A stretch of 43,480 bases of DNA. Origin: Russula earlei (taxonomy: Eukaryota > Basidiomycota > Agaricomycetes > Russulales > Russulaceae). Location: NCBI GenBank assembly GCA_025769875.1, contig JAGFNK010000438.1, forward strand, positions 1 through 43,480, written 5' to 3'. Each line of letters starts with the position of its first letter. The first letter of the stretch is position 1. The translations under genes were made by a program, and so were the position numbers. This document shows, in pieces, positions 42,038 through 43,480 of this stretch. A model generated the notes under the pieces. The model made no database searches. It was not told the DNA's origin and saw only the letters and a program-made list of their open reading frames with translations.

Positions 42038-43480
42038 TGTTGAAAATAGACGCAGTATGTGTGATTAGATAGCAGCAGATGATAAGATCGCAGGCAGATC
42101 TATCAGACAATGGTTCAGTTTGGTTGACACAAAACTGATATAAATAATGTACCTATCAGACAATAGCTACAACGCGTCGTTAGTACTGTGAGATAAGATG
42201 TCATAGTGTAAATACTCACTTCAGTTTGGTTGACACAAAACTGAAGTGATCTATCTACTTTGTGGCGTTCTTAAGTACCTGAGACCGCCACTAGATGCAG
42301 TACAGTTAACTACCATCACGGATCACTAAGTAAGTCCGAGGATCAGTTGTAAGTAGCTACCGATTGTTCTAAATCACTCTATCAATGTAACTAACGCGTG
42401 CTGCAGCGTATGAGCTGAGCCGGTGATGCCCGGTCCGGGTGATCCGACGCGTCAGCGCATCCGAGTTGTGATCACATCACAACACACCTGAGACTCTGGG
42501 CAGTGCAGATCTCAACATCCCCCTGTGATTAAGGCAGTCGGTAGATTAGATCAATTAAGACCCAACCCATCGACAAAGGTCCGGAGCAGCGCGTGAGTAT
42601 GCAGCTTGGTGAGACCATCTGCAAGCATCTCTCCTGTGGGAGTACGGATAAGTATGATCAGTCCGTCCTCAATGTATTGGCGGATGGCGTGATGCTTGAT
42701 AGGGATATGCTTCGACCATCTTCCGGTGACTGGGTTGAGCGCGAGATCAACGGTGCCTTTGTTATCACCATGAAGCGGAATCGGATCGGAGATCTGATAG
42801 CCAATCTCGGAGAAGAAGCTCCGATACCACGTGGCTTGATTAGCTGCATCGGCTAAGGCCATATATTCAGCTTGAGTGGTACTTTGGGCAACAGTCTTCT
42901 GTTTGCGTGAGGTCCAGGAGATCGCAGCGCTGGAAAGTAGGAAGACATAGCCCGAGGTGGAACAGTAGTCATCTGCATTGTCTCCGAGGCTAGAGTCAGA
43001 GTACCCGTGTAATCCGGTATTGTGTGCGCCATCATAACGCAGCTTTAGATCTGAAGTGCTGTTAAGATAAGATAGTACGTATTTGGCAAGGCGTAGATGA
43101 TGCGATGAGGGATTGGATGAGTATTGGGCAAGTCGAGAGACTGCAAATGATATATCTGGTCATGTCCCGATCTGCACATAGAGAAGGCTGCCAATGATGC
43201 GTTGAAAATGCTTTATTTCATCAGGCGTTGCCTCCCCGGAGTGCTTGACCAAGTGGACATCTGCCCCGGAGGGCAGCGGAGTGCGGACCGGATTGGAATC
43301 CGCCATCCCGAAGCGATTGACAATCTCCGAGATGTACCTAGATTGATCAATGTCTAGCCGCTTAGCCGAGCGATCACGCGTGACACGAATCCCAAGATAG
43401 GAGTCGATCTCGCCTAGATCAGTCATTTCATAGCGCGTGGACAATGAATTCTTAATGTCTGCAATCAGTGGGAGTGAATC
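42038..43480 (-). mobile_element. Second copy of copia-1, reversed, running off the right edge
   Basis: The 480-bp 3' LTR (42517-42038 on the minus strand) and pol match copia-1 at 34507-39793 at nearly every position. It is inserted in copia-2 coding sequence, after CACTC (42033-42037). The matching duplication would lie outside the window. Confidence 0.95.
42551..43480 (-). pseudogene. pol: RT/RNase H end of the second copia-1 copy
   Basis: The C-terminal part of pol, from YEMTDLGEIDSYLGIRVTRD (about 43435) to TFVDGLGLN (stop 42551-42553). A TGA at 43160-43162 stands where copia-1 has Gln (CAA) before PDISFAVSRL, and other short frame differences occur. RNase H residues Y-S-D-S and AEYMALAD are visible. 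Its RT active site lies beyond the edge. Confidence 0.88.

Overview
The window looks like a repeat-choked stretch of a basidiomycete (Agaricomycete-type) nuclear genome. The clues are Ty3/gypsy chromoviruses and Ty1/copia elements of fungal style, intron-rich remnants of a DUF6532-type protein gene and of a fungal cytochrome P450 with short GT-AG introns (45-65 nt), and hAT transposons. I see no intact host gene, rRNA or CRISPR array. Species cannot be fixed from the sequence.

Layout. 1-6557: Ty3/gypsy chromovirus (element A) running in from the left edge, its 3' LTR split by a 493-bp solo LTR (family B). 6559-8621: DUF6532-type gene split by a second, inverted solo LTR B. 8810-12030: AT-rich inverted repeat, then a DNA element with long terminal inverted repeats, itself hit by a poly-A-tailed LINE-like insert that holds a solo LTR (family E). 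12031-13571: C/T-rich DNA without a convincing gene. 13572-14754: unknown coding fragment split by an 834-bp non-autonomous hAT element. 14755-17645: two copia (D) ends facing each other as a foldback, one LTR carrying a solo LTR of the gypsy-2 family. 17646-19290: hAT end, reversed gypsy-A LTR with another LTR E inside, and an old tRNA-containing terminal-repeat element.

19817-33966 is a four-level nest. A cytochrome P450 gene on the minus strand is split by a hAT transposon (21523-33662, 8-bp duplication GATGAAGT). A transposase intron of that hAT is split by a gypsy element (gypsy-2, 23448-31746, duplication GTGGA). The extra third ORF of gypsy-2 is split by a 639-bp terminal-repeat retrotransposon in miniature (TRIM, 29365-30003, duplication CCCCA). 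Each 296-bp LTR of the TRIM carries a 73-nt tRNA that folds as a full cloverleaf.

34507-39793: nearly intact copia element (copia-1) with matching ACCGA duplications. 40319-42037: another copia family (copia-2, minus strand), interrupted at 42038 by a reversed second copy of copia-1 that runs off the right edge.

The most unusual items are the tRNA-bearing TRIM, the additional zinc-knuckle ORF downstream of the chromodomain in gypsy-2, and an 11-nt match in gypsy-2 between its predicted mRNA 5' end and the position just after its 5' LTR, which suggests Tf1-like self-priming. Most elements are dead. Many in-frame stops are TGA where family alignment by eye expects CGA, pointing to CpG methylation decay.
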